NCBI GenBank assembly: GCA_029961685.1
Contig: JARWKL010000011.1
Span: forward strand, 2,048,501 to 2,112,500
Source: Aristolochia californica
Lineage: Eukaryota; Streptophyta; Magnoliopsida; Piperales; Aristolochiaceae
Reading direction: 5' to 3'
Length of the DNA stretch: 64,000 bases
Shown: piece by piece, positions 12,384-25,176 of the stretch
How the letters are laid out: every line of letters starts with the position of its first letter
Position numbering within the stretch: the stretch's first letter is position 1
Translations under genes and position numbers: made by a program
Notes under the pieces: generated by a model
Databases searched by the model: none
What the model saw: only the letters and a program-made list of their open reading frames with translations
What the model was told of the DNA's origin: nothing

Positions 12384-15300
12384 TCAGTCGAGGATTTTCT
12401 CTCCAGTTGCAAAGCAGTTCCAAACCAATGTTCCGATGATATACAAGGCCACAGAAACTTTGAAGACGCTATCCCACGAACCTGCAATGTAGAATTTTGG
12501 ATTATATAAAGTGAATGGGAAATCCAGGAGATACAAAGTTGGTAGAATTTGTTGTGAACTATGTCTTGGTGAGAGGAGAACAAACTACACCAGTATATTT
12601 TGGCCCCAACCTAGCGAGGCTAAAAACAGCACAGAAACATGGACCTCGTCAATGCAATCCTCTGAATCAGTTCAGAGAAACTGAACTAGTCAACTTGGAA
12701 ATTGGTGAACTTTTGTTCATCTTTGATAATGGGCCAATGCAAATTCAATAAGACTATATATCAAGTCTGGATGTTGTTTACTTTCACTGCACTGCAGATT
12801 TAAATACCAGACATCCACTCAAACAGAAGACACAACCAAATTTGGAACCGTTCTAATCCAGTTTCAATACAGAAGAAAGAGAAAACCATCAAAATTTGCA
12901 GGACATACCACGCTGGAGAATGTACCCAGTTGTAGCAGTGCCAAAAACACCAGCTAGCACCCCAGCAGTATTCGATAGCCCCAGTAATACTCCCTGTGTT
13001 TCAGTAGCAAAGTTCATTGGCAAAAGGAAATAAAATCAGCATGCAAATACACAACTTTTGGGAGTTAAGATAAACATCTGGTTGTGATGGATAATGTCAG
13101 AATTTTTGAGTTATGAGTAGTAGTCAGATTGCAACCATATTTTCCTAGATTTTGTGGTTCATTTTAATCAGTAGTCCAGATCATATAATCTTCCTTAGAT
13201 ACGTCCAAGTCCCAGTCCATATTATATATTCTTCCTTGTGTAGTCCATCGTTGGGACACTCTCTTCGGATAAAGTAATAATGACTAGCCTCAGAACAAGT
13301 CTGAAGTTTATTGACTATCTCCACTGCACTAATAAGCCTGTCTGATTGCAGTTAGAGACCTGTTCATGGGCCATTATGAGGTATTAATAATAAGAATAAA
13401 ATCCTAAGATATGTTGGATTCCCTTGGTACCTCTATCACTTCTTGCATTCAATATGTTGACGACTATGGCCGATACATATGAGCCTGTATTAGGCCCAGA
13501 TGCTGCACAATCTATGGGCATGGAGAAGCTACCTCTGAAAATACCTTTGAATGTAAAATGACTTTGGAGAAACTACCTCTGAAACACCTTTAACTGAAAA
13601 ATGATCCAAGTATCAGTAAGTTTAGCCTGTTTGGTATTAGTTAGTTTCTCTATGGATGGGCCAACGTATCCCGGGGAGTAACAATCTACAACTTTTAGGG
13701 CTTGACTATCCATGACTGTTTGGGGCCACTTTTAAGTTCAAAGCTTGTGATGCAGGTTTAAATCTGAATGGTAATATGCATGTTTTAGTAATTTGTATAT
13801 TTAAATGTAACTATTTAAATCAGTAAATAAAACAATTCATCTTTAATACTTTCATTTTCTATGTATTATTTATACCTTTTAAAACGTTTTAATACCATCA
13901 TGTCAATTTCCAGAGTCTCAAATCTCATTAGTTTTACTCTCTTCACAGGATAACTAAGGTTTTTGAGATACATGTGCCTCTCAAACTAAACCTTTTAGCC
14001 TATTGACATAGGCAATATGACGAGGTCTTGTTATGCCAAAGATTACACACTCAAATGTAAAAATTATCAAATCACATTTCAGTCGATTCATTTATTTATG
14101 TACAAAATGCAAGTTTCTTATATTTTCAAAAACAGCTTCTATATTATTCACGATATGAATTTTCCTGATAGCTTGCTTGATAGTAACATAAAACTACACA
14201 TTGTTTCTGGAAAAATATAAGAACAACTTACTGAATAGCGGGGACCAATATCTTGATGATTAGAATAAAGTCCAGATTGTGAGAATGCATCTGAGCCCTG
14301 CAGTGCAGAAACGGTACATAAGCCTCAAATAAACAGAACCTCAAAAGATGGTAATTGACCAAGCTTGAAAAGGAGAACAATGATCAAGAATGCATTAGGA
14401 AGTTACAGGGGCAACTGAGTAAAAGGATACAACAGCCAAATTTTGGCAGGCCATTAACAAAAAAAATCCTGATTTCTGATTTAAAGTAATGTTGTCATGC
14501 GCAGAACCAAGACGGTTTACTTGTAGAAAAACACTATAGCCAAATTATGCAACTCAAAAAGAAAACTAACAGGTTAGTAATGCAAACCTGACTACATGCC
14601 ATGCAGAGCACAGCTAGTGCTGGAGTTCTAACGTTGCTCAGCTGTGTGAGAAAGAAGGCAGGTCCAAGAAACCCTATTGATTGCATTATCTAAGAGAAAG
14701 AAAAGTCATCATTTTGGTATGGATAAGTAGCAAAAAATATTAAAATATTAAGAAATTACAACTCGTTAGCAAAGATTTTTTTAATGGTGGATGGCATTTA
14801 GTTGTTTGCAAAAGTACAAGTGTAGAACAAGATTAAGCTACAATGGAGGAGTCTCCGACTAGTAGGGAAGGCATAGAGACACACTCCTCAGCCAATACAT
14901 CTAGATATTATTTGCAGCATGAAGTGTGTGTCCTGCCAGCAAAGACGCTTCAGTGACTGATTTTTTGAAAAATCATTATCTACTTGCAGCATTAAATATA
15001 GATGACTACATAAGTGGCCTTATAACTGGGGAAAATATCAAAAAGACCCTTCACAAAATTTCCACATCCAAAAATCCTTTGACCATATTCTTTTTAAACC
15101 AAGCCACTGAAGGACAAGTTTGTTTCCTTTAAGCCTTTCCTTGACAGATTGCAATACATTCCATTTATATAACTCATAAAAGTTACTAAATTGAACTAAA
15201 AGAATGTGGGAAAAATATTTTAAATTTTCATATAAAAACAATGAATCAATTAGTATGTGGTGCATCATATATGTCATAAACAAAGTTCTTTTACTTCCAA

Positions 15301-18300
15301 GTATAGTGGAACTTATTAGGGATATACACTAACTCAATTACTAAATAAATAAAATTGGTAACATTATATTAACTTGTATTATAATTGTATCTATTTTTAA
15401 ATGAATTTTTTTGTAATTTTAATCTAGAATAAAATTGTGTATCACTGTCAGTGTTGTAAAACCTGAATCAGATCATCTACTTAAATTGGCTTCAGTTGAT
15501 GCGATCCATTGTCCTGTTATAAGTCTATAAGACCCGAATGAGGTAGAAACCCAGTTGACCAGGCTGGGTTTGCCAATTCAAATAGTGAATCGGCTGACCA
15601 TGTTCTCTCAGCTAGTTGTCACATGAGGGATTTCACCCAACAACACAGAAAGAGGAGAGAGAAGGAAGCGACCACCCCGCTCCCCTCTCTTTTGGAACTA
15701 CCCAAGCAGGAGACACTACCCCCCTCGCTATTGACAGCATGGAAAGTAGGCTTCTTACTTGATGGCATCAGAAAAGGTGGGGAAGGACAGTGGTCCTTCT
15801 CCCCTTCTCTTTCTTATTAAACACAGAGATTATACAGAGGGAGAGGGGGCACCACCCCTCCTCTTTTCCCCTTAGAATGGGAAGGGGTCCCCCACCCCAT
15901 GTCCCCCTTTTCCTAGGAAAAATAGGGGAAGGGATCCACCGCCCCCCCCCCCCCCCCCCCCCCCCACCCCTTAATTTTTTTTTCCTAAAAACTATGCCAT
16001 TGACATCATGCTGAGTCAACTAGATTCAATCATCCCTATGGGTCGGTGACCAAGTCAATTTGTTTAACATTGATCGATGTTCTCACACTCAACCCAACCA
16101 TGGACCTAGTTGGGTGATTGGGCTGGGGTCAACCAATTCAAATTTCCAAAAAAAAAAAAGCAGTTAAACCAATATGAATCATTTCAATGAAATTTTTAAT
16201 TAAAAGTTGAAAGAAAAAAAAAGTCAAAGTAGGGAGGTTCATACAGAGGTTCCCCGTTTCCATTTTGCACGCAGTCAAGGGGCCCCAACCTCCCTCCCAC
16301 ATTACCATCATGTAGAGTTCCATACAACAAGAGGGTAGAGCCCATCCCCATCAAATAGAGACATGGCATAAGGCAAAACTCCGTCCAACCAGTTAGGAGT
16401 CAAGTTTTTTTCCCTAATCCTAGGCTTTTGAATACTCGAGCATAGAAAGGAGACCCTGATTGGTTGAATCAGTAAAACCATTCCGACTCTCTTGTGCACG
16501 CAATATTAGTTTATGTTGATTTCTAAGGCCAACATATAAACACAAGAGAACTCAAGGGGAGGAGAAAAGAGAGGAACTCAAACTCTTGGAAGAGAGGAAA
16601 GAAGGCAGAGGAAAAGAGAGAGAGGTGTATGGACGAATTTGAGCCAAGAAGAAGAGGCTTGAATGCTCTACCCCATGCCTTGAGGTTGTATTTATATTTG
16701 TGTGAAGGTGTTTACAATGACTACAATGCCTTTAGGGCTACATGCTTCAAAATGAAAAGGACAAAACAGGACATACACCAACTTGCATAATCACAATTCT
16801 AAGCCATCTCTACGAAAGTTCTCTATATTAACTAGTCATGTGACACCTACACACGTGGATGTCTCTTAACAGATTATTAATTAGCATAAAAGATAAAACA
16901 AAGATATGAACCACTCTGATACGGTGACTAAGTCCAGTTGAATTTGGTTTTCCGCACCATTGCAAGACAGTGGAGGATTCCTCATTATTGTAGTCATGAA
17001 GCAGAGGAGAAGGGCGACAACTCCCCCCTCTTTTCTCTTTTTGTGTCGTTGCAGGCAAACCCTCCACCATCCCTATAGCAAGGGCTCCTTCCTTGTCGAT
17101 GCCAAAATTGAAGGGAAGGGAGGCAATTATTTTCGTGCTAGACTCATTGGTCAAGCATTGTTAGTCGGTTAATTGGTTGAACTAGTCAATTGGATTTTGA
17201 CTCATTTGTAGTTCTTGAATATATGTGACCAAATTGTAAGACCAGGTCTAACTAAACCCGATTCAAACGGTTGTTCTAGTCGAACTTTTATAACAGAGGA
17301 TAATACACAAAATTTAAACATGAAAGAAAATTCAAATTGTGAAAAGTTCTAGAAATAACTATGATTCATGAGTTCATTTAGAAATTTTAATAAGGTGATC
17401 TACATACCCTAATAATTTATAAACAATGTTAGTGGGGAAGTACGAGAAAAAAAAATTGTTCCAATTGGCCCAAAATAATGCCCCAATAATTTTCTAGATA
17501 CTCAAAATTTTATAGATGGATCTTTTGAATGTTTTCCCTAAAAGAAGTTCTCATATAAATGTGCACTTTTCTGCCGTGTTGAACCTGATTTAAGAAATAT
17601 TAGCTAATACAAGGAGCAGTGAGAAGAAAACAAACTCTTGAAAAAAAGATGAAACACGCATCAGGAAATACTTGAAGATATTGAAACAAAAAAATGACAC
17701 CAAAAGATATTTCAAAAAGAACCCACAATAGATTGGTCTATCAACACAGCAAAAATAATTACCTTGCGAACTGTTGTTATAGAGAACCCTTTGGTCACAA
17801 GAGTGTCAGCAATCCACCCTCCTAAATTTGCAAATACAGCCATTGTTAACCAGGGTAAGACACAGAAAAATCCAGATTCTGTGAGGTTAAACTTCAACAC
17901 CTGATCAATGACGAATGACAGAGTTAGTTTTTAAACACTATTGCAATCTGCCAGTATTCAGAAAATAAATTTTTTATATTAGGAAGAATCCACAAACAAG
18001 GAATATCAATATCTTGAATAGGAAAATTTAGAGATGAAACAAGAAAAAGTAAAGACTAAAGTTAACTTCAAAGTTTTCAAACTAAAAAAATAGATATACT
18101 GCTATACACATTATTGAAAAAGTACCTATTTTCAATCTTAAGTCTCAAAAAGAATTAAAAATCATAGGTTGAATTATAGAGAAAATCCAAGATGTTGAAA
18201 TTACAGGCGAATCAAGTAAAGGATATTTCAAAATCGGCAGGTCTTCTCCCTCTGCTGCTATTCAAAATCTTTTATAGTCATTCTCCTTTCAAGCAAACTG

Positions 18301-21300
18301 ATTGTTCTTGTTATGGCTGAAATCAAAACCTTTTGCTAACAAATAACAGATGAGGAAATAGGGATTAGGGCTTAATAGAACAATTCCATAAAAGCAAAAA
18401 AGATGGATGTGATAGATAGAAAAGATAGTATTGCAATCATAAGCTCCACACTGTTAAGTACCTCATCTGCATCGTGGACTAACATGCAACTCCTTTTGTT
18501 GCTTTTCTCAAATACAGTATCTCCAGTTTGTGATAAGTGGGAATTCCTTTTAATAACTATTTACTCCTTAATGGGTTAGAGGAGAAGCCACTGTACATAT
18601 ATGTGTCACCACGAGCATTCAAAAGACAGTTTATTTAAAATTCCTTTGTTTCCCTTCAAAATGACTAGAGTAGTTTTATCCTGAGTGTTTTCAATGTTTT
18701 TTTATCAACTTTTCCTAACAAACCATCTCCAAACTATATGAAGACTTAAAAAAGAAAAAATGCCTCCTACATAAGAATGAAATAAGGGAACTTTGTGTTT
18801 GTGTAACAGCAGAAGTGTGCCAAGGAGCATAAGTACTTTATGGAAGTATTCTGCTACACAAACTGACATAATTCCATAACTCAAACCTGGTTATAATACG
18901 TAGGCATCCAAGTAAGAAGAATAAATGTCCCCCAATTGTGGCAGAAATGGGAGATTATCAAGGCCCAAACTGGAGCCTTGGTCAAAATTAATCTCCATGG
19001 AATGGTTGAAACAGGATCCTTTGCAACACTGCCCCCTAGAATGAGCTTTTTTTCTTCAGGGCGAAGTTCTGGATCTTCTTGTGGAGAGCTGTGAGCCTGA
19101 TCAGATCAAAAGTGGCTTGTGAAAAGGCAATAAATGGAATAACTTCACAAAATGTGATGAACAGCTTCTGTATGTAGCTAAAAGAAAATCTAATTTAATT
19201 TGTGTAGTATAAAGACCGTTAAAAATAGTGTATACTGTGAACAACTGGATATGACTTATATGTCAATACAGGATTTTGAAACTCAGACAGTGTGGCCTTA
19301 CTTTATTCAACCACAAGGCAAGCCAGATGCTTCCCAGAGAGCCAAATGAATAAAATACTGAAGGCCAACCAAATTTGTGGATTAGCATTGGTGAAAAGGC
19401 CAACCCTGTGACAGAACCAAGATACATCCCACTGTACACAAGTGCAAGTGATCTACTTCTTTCGGACACTGGAACCCACTTTGAAATCATGTTGTTCATG
19501 GCTGGCATAGCTACACCCTGGAAGAATAATAAACCATCTGTGAGCAATGAATATACTGTAACTGTGAGGTCTTGATGAAAATGAAATTTAATGCTCAACA
19601 TTGTGGTACTAGGACATTTAGTTCAGAAATAGAGTAGTATTTTCTAACCTGTGGTATCATATATGCATAACAGATCAATAAGTAAATTGAATTGTAATAA
19701 GAGACATATTGGACTCCAAAAACCTGTAGATAAATTATCTACTGCTCTTGTGAATTTCACATGTAGAAACACGTGAACTGAATCCCTCATAAAGTTAGAA
19801 CGTACATGAATGACTCATAAAAATAGGGCATTACTTGGATTGTCTCTTGATGAGCAATAACTGTATGTGCCATCAATTCATGGGCACTTCTTTATAAATC
19901 AATTAATTAAATAAAAAACTAAACCAACTTTGAGCAATACCATTCATCGAAGAGGAATGACAACATCACTGACATATACTTCTCAAACAAGAGTTAACAA
20001 GATAGTGTCTCTCTCTCTCTAGGGTATACATATGCATGTGCATGAAACACTTCACACTTTATTTGGATATCTGTACACTGCATACGTCCTTTGCGAGGGA
20101 AGGAGGGAGGAAGAGGCTTTACAGGAAAACCACTCAGCATTCAGAAAATATGATCATAAAGACAATAGCCTACAACATAAGAGCAAAGAGCGCACTACTC
20201 TTAGTTATCCCCCAAAAATGTCTCTAAAAGGTGTAAGTATTTCATCGTTATTCTATAACAAGAACATGCAAAAGGTTCTTCCATAGACGATTTTGAAGCT
20301 CTAAAAAAAATTACTAAAAGAGAAGAAGTCAACCTCACCAATACCCATAAAAGCCCGCATTATTAGTAAGAATGGAAGTCCCATCCTCGCAGCTATGGGT
20401 GTGAAAACTGTTGCAATTGACCACCAGACCACACCAAACCCCAGAACCATTTTTCCACCAAGTTTATCTGCCCAAATTCCTCCTACAATCTGCAGAAATT
20501 CCAGGCAATTAACTTAAGACAAATTGAACTTTCACAGCATGATAATAGTAATATTGCCACGTAAGTAACAAAAAGTTACTGCATTCCCAATGAAAATAAT
20601 TGTTATTACTTGTGATAACCTACAAAAAGAAAAAGCATAAAAAATCCAAATGGAACACTAATTCTTTAATGCCTTTGAAGGAGAAATAGACAAAGACGTT
20701 TGATCAATTCATCTTCCATCAAATTAATGCCAAAAACCTACTTGCTTATTAGATCACACAAAATTCTTGCTTAAGATAGTGTGTATGTCAGAAATGAGAT
20801 CCCTGATAGCATGTGATGTTAACTAAATAATTAACTGCATTGGACTAGATATATTATTTCTGAAAGAAGTTTTGCTGCAATGCCATGTAAAACCTAAAGC
20901 TGTATTTTTTTTAAAAATAATGATGTACTTACAACTTGCTTAGTGTGAGTATATGATCCACAATGGATTAAAATAAGAAAAACTGATATTCTAAACTAAA
21001 GAAAACTTTTCTGTAAGAAACAGATATCTCTAAACAGAGTAGTTTTCTTGAAAAAAGGGAAAAAATTAACCATAAATGTTAAAAAAAAATAGTTGAAGGG
21101 TAGTCTCATCATTTTATATTAGCTATAATCTCTAGAGTAAACATTATATTGTTCAGCATGTTTAGATCTGTCTCTAGTTTAAGTTTGATGTAATTTGAGT
21201 ATGTATATTGGGAGATATAAGGGTTTATGTGAATTGTAAGTAAGGGCATATGTATAATTGTCTACAACTTAAGTGAATAAAAGAAGATGGGGGTCGAGCA

Positions 21301-24300
21301 TGACCCCCAAGGAGAGCAGTTTAAGACTCTCTTCTCTCATCTCATTCTCCCCTCTTCTCTCTCTCACTTATTCTCCCTATAATCTTCAATATTACTCTTT
21401 TTCAATAAATATCAGAAAGTGATGGCAGCAAAAGGTACACAAGCATTTGAATTGGCTAAATGTGTGCCAACTGTCCAGGAGTCCATTGAACAACTTATTT
21501 ATTGGAAATCTTCTCACTTTCTCTGGTACACAAAGGCCGAACCCAGCTCAATAAGCTGGCATTTATAAATGTTGGGAAAATGTCATTACTTTTAAATGTC
21601 CATTACTTACCTAGGAGTAATCTATTTACTTCTAGTGAAACACAGCTGACCAACTCCAAAATGGTAACATATAATTTCTGGACAGGTTTCACCTTGTCCT
21701 TTGAATTCAACGCCAAAATGTGATATATTCCAAAAAAATGAAATGGAACTGTGAAATGCTTATGTTCAAACTCGTCTCATCATCAGACACATAATAGTCC
21801 AATTTCAATTCACAAAATACACCATTAAAAAGTTTTCAGAAAATGAGAGAAGGTGAGCAGTTCTAGAGAGACCTGAGTAAGCAGGTAACCCCAGAAAAAG
21901 GAAGACTGAATTAGGCCCACTGTTGCAGGATTCCAATTGAACTCCTGTGCCATAGGAAGGATCGCAATGCTCATATTGACCTGCAATACAACTCTTATAT
22001 TAGCTCACACATAAGTTCCATAATATCATACAACTGTGAGGAGCCAATTTACATCATAAGTTTTTATCATTTATTTATTTTCTTACTATTATTGTTTTCT
22101 CTTTTCCTCATCTGCTTAGTAATTTCGTATGGATTCTCTTATGTCATTGTACTTAACAGGGGTGGAGAACTCAATTATATAATCTAGAGATCTCATTGTT
22201 GACCAGCATAACTAAAATTTGGTTTAACTAAACATGAATCATCTTTAGATAGGTCACTTACACGAGCACAAAGTTGAATAGCATTGCAAGTAATGCACCA
22301 TAATCAGTCAGAACAGAAAAAAATAAGTAATGATGTAAAATGAAATAGATATCATTTAAAATAGCAAAGCAGTGGCACTGCTTACACGATCCATATTGCA
22401 GAGAAGAAATGCCGAAAAGCAGAGAAGTACAACCACCCAGCGCTTTGGGAACTGCTCCCACCAATAAGAAGAATTTAGAGATTCCAGCTTGGGTCCAGTA
22501 ATATCATAGGGTTCTGATTTGAAATCAGCACGGGTCCTTGTTGCAAGACGAATTTCAGATGGTTGGCATTGGCCATCAGATATACCAAGCTTATCCAGCT
22601 TTCTTGGCTGGAACCAACTGCCACCAGATGAATCTGAAGAAAGAAAGCTTACACATCTTGTAGAGAACTTGCATTTAGTATTAGCATGGTGCAGTCCATC
22701 ACTTAATCCTTTTTCAAGAGAATTGGGAAAAGGATGGTTCATTTCTCCAAGAAAAGGGACCCTCAGATTTGCTGTTCTTTCACTCAACAGACCACTAAGC
22801 CGAGTTGGATGAAAAGACCTAGCCGTGCAAGATGTGTAGTTTTTTGGAATAATGTCCTTGTGTTTCAGATATCCCTGTAAAAGCCTTGCTCGGGTAACAC
22901 TAGCATTCTGCCTCTGGCGGTGTATAGCTGCTTGTTCGGTGTCATTAGCTTTTCCTGGAATTTTCATTGGAAGCCATCAGAGAAGAGAAGGTCCATCAGA
23001 TCAGTTGGTTTTACACAAGAAACTCTAACAGAAAAACTTGAACTAACAAATGCAGCATGTATTATTAGTGCATAAAGCAAGGAGCAATACAATCAAAGTA
23101 CACTTAGTCATCAATGAAAATGAGAAATGCTAAGCAGTTCACAAAATGAAAGAACAAGACTCAAAAAATTAACTACAAGGTCAATTCCAATAAAGATTTT
23201 TGCAAGAAGAAGCGAGATATGAATTCTCCAAAAAGGTATAGCACAAGTTCTATGGCATATTATGGCTCTAAAGCAACCCTATTGTCTTCCGCATGAGAGT
23301 GTTAATTTTATACCTCCAAAGAATGATCTTGTGTGCTGGAAATTTCTGACCAGAAATAGTGCAAGAACTCGACTGATTTTTATTTATCTCGAACATAAAT
23401 GCAGAAAAAAAAAATAGAGAAGATCACTAAATTAAAAGAATTAAACAGATAATGATAATGATTGTATTAGAGGACGATCTGATTCCTCTGATTATGACCA
23501 AGATATCAGTGATTCTCCACAATTGTAGCAGTTTGTTTTCCTTGTATATTTGTTTCCATATTTGTAATTATACAGCTACCATGTATCTTCTGTCTATAAA
23601 TGAATATCTCCTCACAACATATTAGCTTGAGGCATTTCCTTTACATGGTATTAGAGCCAATAGGCCAACCCTTTGCTGGGTTTTTTTTTTCCATGGCCGA
23701 ATCCAACACTTCCCTGTTTCCGCTCAATACAATGGTTCACATGGTGACCATCAAACTCACTCCCACAAATTATCTCTTGTGGCGTCGTCAGTTCGTTCCC
23801 CTGCTTGAAAGTCAAGATCTTATGGGCTATTTGGAAGGGTCTTTGTCTGCACCTGCTGCTCAAGTCCGTGCTGGAAATGATCTTGTTCCTAATCCTGCCT
23901 ACAAGAAATGGCACATGCAGGAACGCATTTTACTCAGCCTTCTGTATGCCTCTCTCACTGTGGAATGTATGGCTGAAGTCGTTAATTGCACTACAGCTCA
24001 TGATGTTTGGCTGGCCCTTGAAGTTTCATATTCTCATAGTTCAAAGACCAGAGAACTCTAACTAAAAGATGAACTCCAGCTGGTGCAGCGCGGCTCTCGT
24101 GGTGTTGCTGAATATGCACGCTCTTTCCGATCATTATGTGATCAGCTTAGTGCTATTGGCAAACCAATTGATGACATAGATAAGGTACATTGGTTTCTAC
24201 GTGGCCTTGATTCTGATTTTAAAATTTTTTCAACCTCCATGTTGTCACAGTTGCCGCTGCCCTCTTTTGCCAATCTGGTTCCAAAAGCTCTCAGCCATGA

Positions 24301-25176
24301 GTTTTTTTCTTGGCAGGATAATCTGCTAAGACCTCTGCAACCACTTGCCAATGGTGTGGAAAAGAACGGCACACTGCCAAGAAATGTCATAAACTTGGCA
24401 AACTATTGAAGAAAACTAAGGCTGAAGGTTTGATTGAAGCATTTGCTGCCACCTCCCTTGATGATTTTCAAGTTACTGGGTGGTACACAGACACGGGAGC
24501 AACTTCTCACATGACTAATGATGCTGCTGCTCTTGATAAATCTGTCCCTTACACTGGTAATCAACGGGTCTTTGTGGGTAACGGTCAATCTTTGCCTATT
24601 TCTCACATTGGTTCTATCTCCTCTCTTGTAACAGTAATATAATTTTTTAAAAAGATAATGATGATGATAAGAATAGTGGTCGTTATTATAATAATAACTC
24701 GACTCTCACAGAAGCAAGTTTCTCAGCTCAACAAATGACTGCATGACGCTAGAACTTGATGTCAAAGCATAACAGACAGAAAAGCATCAAACTGGTAACA
24801 GAGAAAGCAACATGGGTAAATTCCGCAACACTAGTAATGAATGAATCAGCCGAAAGGCAGAAAAAGAAAAACAAGTTAACTACATGCAAAATTACTCAGA
24901 GTTCTCAAACTCAAACTCAAAAATTCAGCAATCCATGCAAACTATCAGTTCACATCTTCACAATGAGCTCCGAACCGCGAAAAATACAACAGAGCGCTTC
25001 CAAATCAGAAAACTACATACAAACGCAGCAGAAAATCCAGCTCACACATTAAACTACAGCCACATTTCCACCAATACAAACCAAAAAATACCAAACAAAG
25101 TAGAAATTTCAGAAGCAGCACCTGAAACAAGAAACAAACCAAAATTCCGGCTCGAAATCAAGCTTTCGACAGCCAT
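12384..25176 (-). CDS. PHT4;4: Plastid anion/ascorbate transporter, PHT4;4 (ANTR2) type, 11 exons
   Basis: Major-facilitator protein of about 600 residues. Its closest family is the chloroplast-envelope PHT4;4/ANTR2 carriers, which move ascorbate and phosphate. Coding exons (minus strand, in order): 25122-25176, 22386-22954, 21873-21980, 20334-20489, 19302-19517, 18887-19096, 17763-17900, 14588-14689, 14232-14297, 12909-12993, 12384-12481. All junctions are GT-AG and the 1803-nt sum is in frame. Residues 1 to about 155 form a Ser/Arg-rich extension consistent with a transit peptide. After it come [10 protein letters not shown], the first membrane helix ending [41 protein letters not shown], the [10 protein letters not shown] helix, and a C-terminus at GEKILD. 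The 55-nt first exon was inferred because [13 protein letters not shown] plus phase-1 joining to exon 2 restores the family N-terminus. An alternative start inside exon 2 at 22967 would include intronic bases. Intron 1 carries a copia fragment and intron 7 a C-rich repeat. Confidence 0.9.
15450..17295. repeat. Dispersed C-rich repeat in intron 7 of the PHT4;4-like gene (copy 2)
   Basis: Between exons at 14689 and 17763 lies about 1.8 kb of sequence with blocks such as GAAGGGATCC, GGGAAGGGGTCCCCCACC and short GACC/GGTC-rich ends. Similar blocks occur near 9.7-10.9 kb and 59.97-60.44 kb. Several 60-110-codon open frames here are by-products of this low-complexity sequence. The boundaries are approximate. 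Confidence 0.35.
15942..15965 (+). repeat. Homopolymer of 24 cytosines
   Basis: A pure C run, followed after one A by CCCC, inside intron 7 of the transporter gene. On the other strand it is a poly-G run able to form quadruplexes. Run length is unlikely to be accurate in an assembly. Confidence 0.9.
23646..24642 (+). mobile_element. Decayed Ty1/copia fragment: primer site, gag and start of protease
   Basis: Inserted antisense in intron 1 of the PHT4;4-like gene. It opens with a primer-binding site like that for initiator tRNA-Met (TGGTATTAGAGCC, 23646-23658), preceded by LTR-like sequence. A gag frame starts near 23693 and has the copia-type UBN2 features NYLLWRRQF and SLLYASLT. It is broken by a TAA at 24059-24061, where the alignment expects a glutamine codon, and resumes in the same frame with GVAEYARSF and GLDSDF. 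The CCHC zinc knuckle (C-x2-C-x4-H-x4-C, about 24341-24382) is in a different frame, so there is a frameshift just before it. Downstream, 24406-24642 carries the protease motif DTGATSHM and then stops. Integrase, reverse transcriptase, RNase H and the 3' LTR are absent, so it cannot be autonomous. Confidence 0.85.

Noticed and set aside
15768..16019. Overlapping 74-83-codon frames on both strands
   Set aside because: They are created by the poly-C run and the surrounding C-rich repeat.
21165..21420. Possible solo LTR in an intron of the transporter gene
   Set aside because: A TATA-like and C/T-rich leader texture is present, but there is no primer site, second copy or target duplication to support it.
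23448..24662. AGATAATGAT on both sides of the copia fragment as a target duplication
   Set aside because: The motif is part of local ATGAT simple repeats, is too long for copia, and the element lacks a 3' LTR.
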